In this document: in pieces, positions 6,103 to 6,304 of the stretch
Layout of the letters: every line of letters starts with the position of its first letter
How positions within the stretch are numbered: position 1 is the stretch's first letter
DNA from: Acidobacteriota bacterium
GTDB taxonomy: Bacteria > Acidobacteriota > UBA890 > WLXD01
DNA: 6,304 bases
Assembly (NCBI GenBank): GCA_022571615.1
Contig: JACZXM010000196.1
Coordinates: 1 to 6,304, forward strand
Direction of reading: 5' to 3'
Position numbers and translations under genes: made by a program
Notes under the pieces: model-generated
The model's database searches: none
What the model saw: only the letters and a program-made list of their open reading frames with translations
Told to the model about the DNA's origin: nothing

Positions 6103-6135
6103 CGAGAGGCCACCCTGAGAGGGGTTAGCCTCTCG
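6103..6135 (+). other. Long stem-loop in the rRNA leader
   Basis: The perfect 8-bp arms CGAGAGGC (6103-6110) and GCCTCTCG (6128-6135) enclose a second short stem, ACCC (6112-6115) with GGGT (6122-6125). Only TTT follows, so it is a poor intrinsic terminator. It lies just before boxA. I read it as a leader structural element; a terminator overridden by antitermination is a weaker alternative. Confidence 0.55.
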
Positions 6136-6143
6136 TTTCCCCG

Positions 6144-6162
6144 GTTCTTTGAAAACTGAATA
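6144..6162 (+). promoter_or_regulatory. boxA-like antitermination signal in the rRNA leader
   Basis: GTTCTTTGAAAACTGAATA resembles the GCTCTTTAACAATTTA boxA element before E. coli 16S and the CTTTGAAAACTGAATA motif common in bacterial rRNA leaders and spacers. Known boxA RNA is bound by NusB-NusE to let polymerase through rRNA genes. It sits 52 nt before the predicted mature 16S 5' end, and the downstream segment around GGTCTGTGCGG also recalls the E. coli leader. Confidence 0.7.
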
Positions 6163-6213
6163 GCGTGCATACGCGTGACGTAGACAGCAAGGTCTGTGCG
6201 GACATACCTCTTC

Positions 6214-6304
<91 letters not shown>

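Larger units (their letters stand above)
5609..6213. other. ~600-nt region without a convincing gene, upstream of 16S rRNA
   Basis: This interval separates the divergent basic-protein gene from the rRNA gene. Its right third carries the rRNA promoter, leader stems and boxA described separately. The left part (5609-5980) holds an AT-rich island at 5760-5780. That island contains a perfect TATAAT on the minus strand (5777-5772), which could belong to a promoter for the basic gene, but no good -35 was found. No tRNA cloverleaf, repeat array or known riboswitch was seen. A plus-strand frame runs through it, but its translation is Arg/Ser-rich with no family motif. Confidence 0.6.

Noticed and set aside
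5469..6128. 219-codon plus-strand frame
   Set aside because: It overlaps the better-supported minus-strand gene and then runs through the rRNA promoter and leader; there are no motifs and no good ribosome site.

Overview
The window looks like high-GC bacterial chromosome, possibly a metagenomic clone or contig. Start codons are GTG and TTG as well as ATG, Shine-Dalgarno sites are clear, and gene spacing is tight. The only phylogenetic marker is the first ~91 nt of a 16S rRNA gene at the right edge. It is unmistakably bacterial, with the conserved 27F-type site, and its early positions resemble Deltaproteobacteria, Binatota, NC10 and similar lineages. That is too little to assign a phylum.

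Layout, left to right: (1) the 3' end of a class III (glutamate-1-semialdehyde-like) PLP aminotransferase, open at the left edge. (2) One 498-codon ORF whose first ~222 residues are the NAD-binding half of a 3-hydroxyacyl-CoA dehydrogenase and whose last ~255 residues are the phosphoribosyltransferase half of PurF, joined in frame. (3) purM, starting on TTG and overlapping the purF stop. (4) purN, starting on GTG 2 nt after purM. (5) A 121-nt gap with a likely promoter, then tyrS (type 2, GTG start). (6) A convergent, very basic hypothetical gene on the minus strand. (7) About 600 nt without a convincing gene, holding the rRNA promoter, a structured leader and a boxA-like antitermination signal. 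(8) The 5' end of 16S rRNA.

purF, purM and purN encode steps 1, 5 and 3 of de novo IMP synthesis and read as one translationally coupled operon. PurF is the Bacillus type: all four Cys positions expected to bind a 4Fe-4S cluster are present in the surviving half. TyrS and the rRNA operon belong to translation. The basic protein is divergent from the rRNA operon.

The one real anomaly is the dehydrogenase/PurF junction near 1218-1272. Neither protein is complete, the missing halves are not elsewhere in the window, hand-counted GC rises across the join, and a perfect 9-bp-arm GC inverted repeat (1220-1239) sits exactly where homology switches. I read this as a chimeric join (cloning or assembly) or a deletion/rearrangement, not a new bifunctional enzyme, though only read-level data can decide. 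Nothing else in the window looks like an undescribed system.
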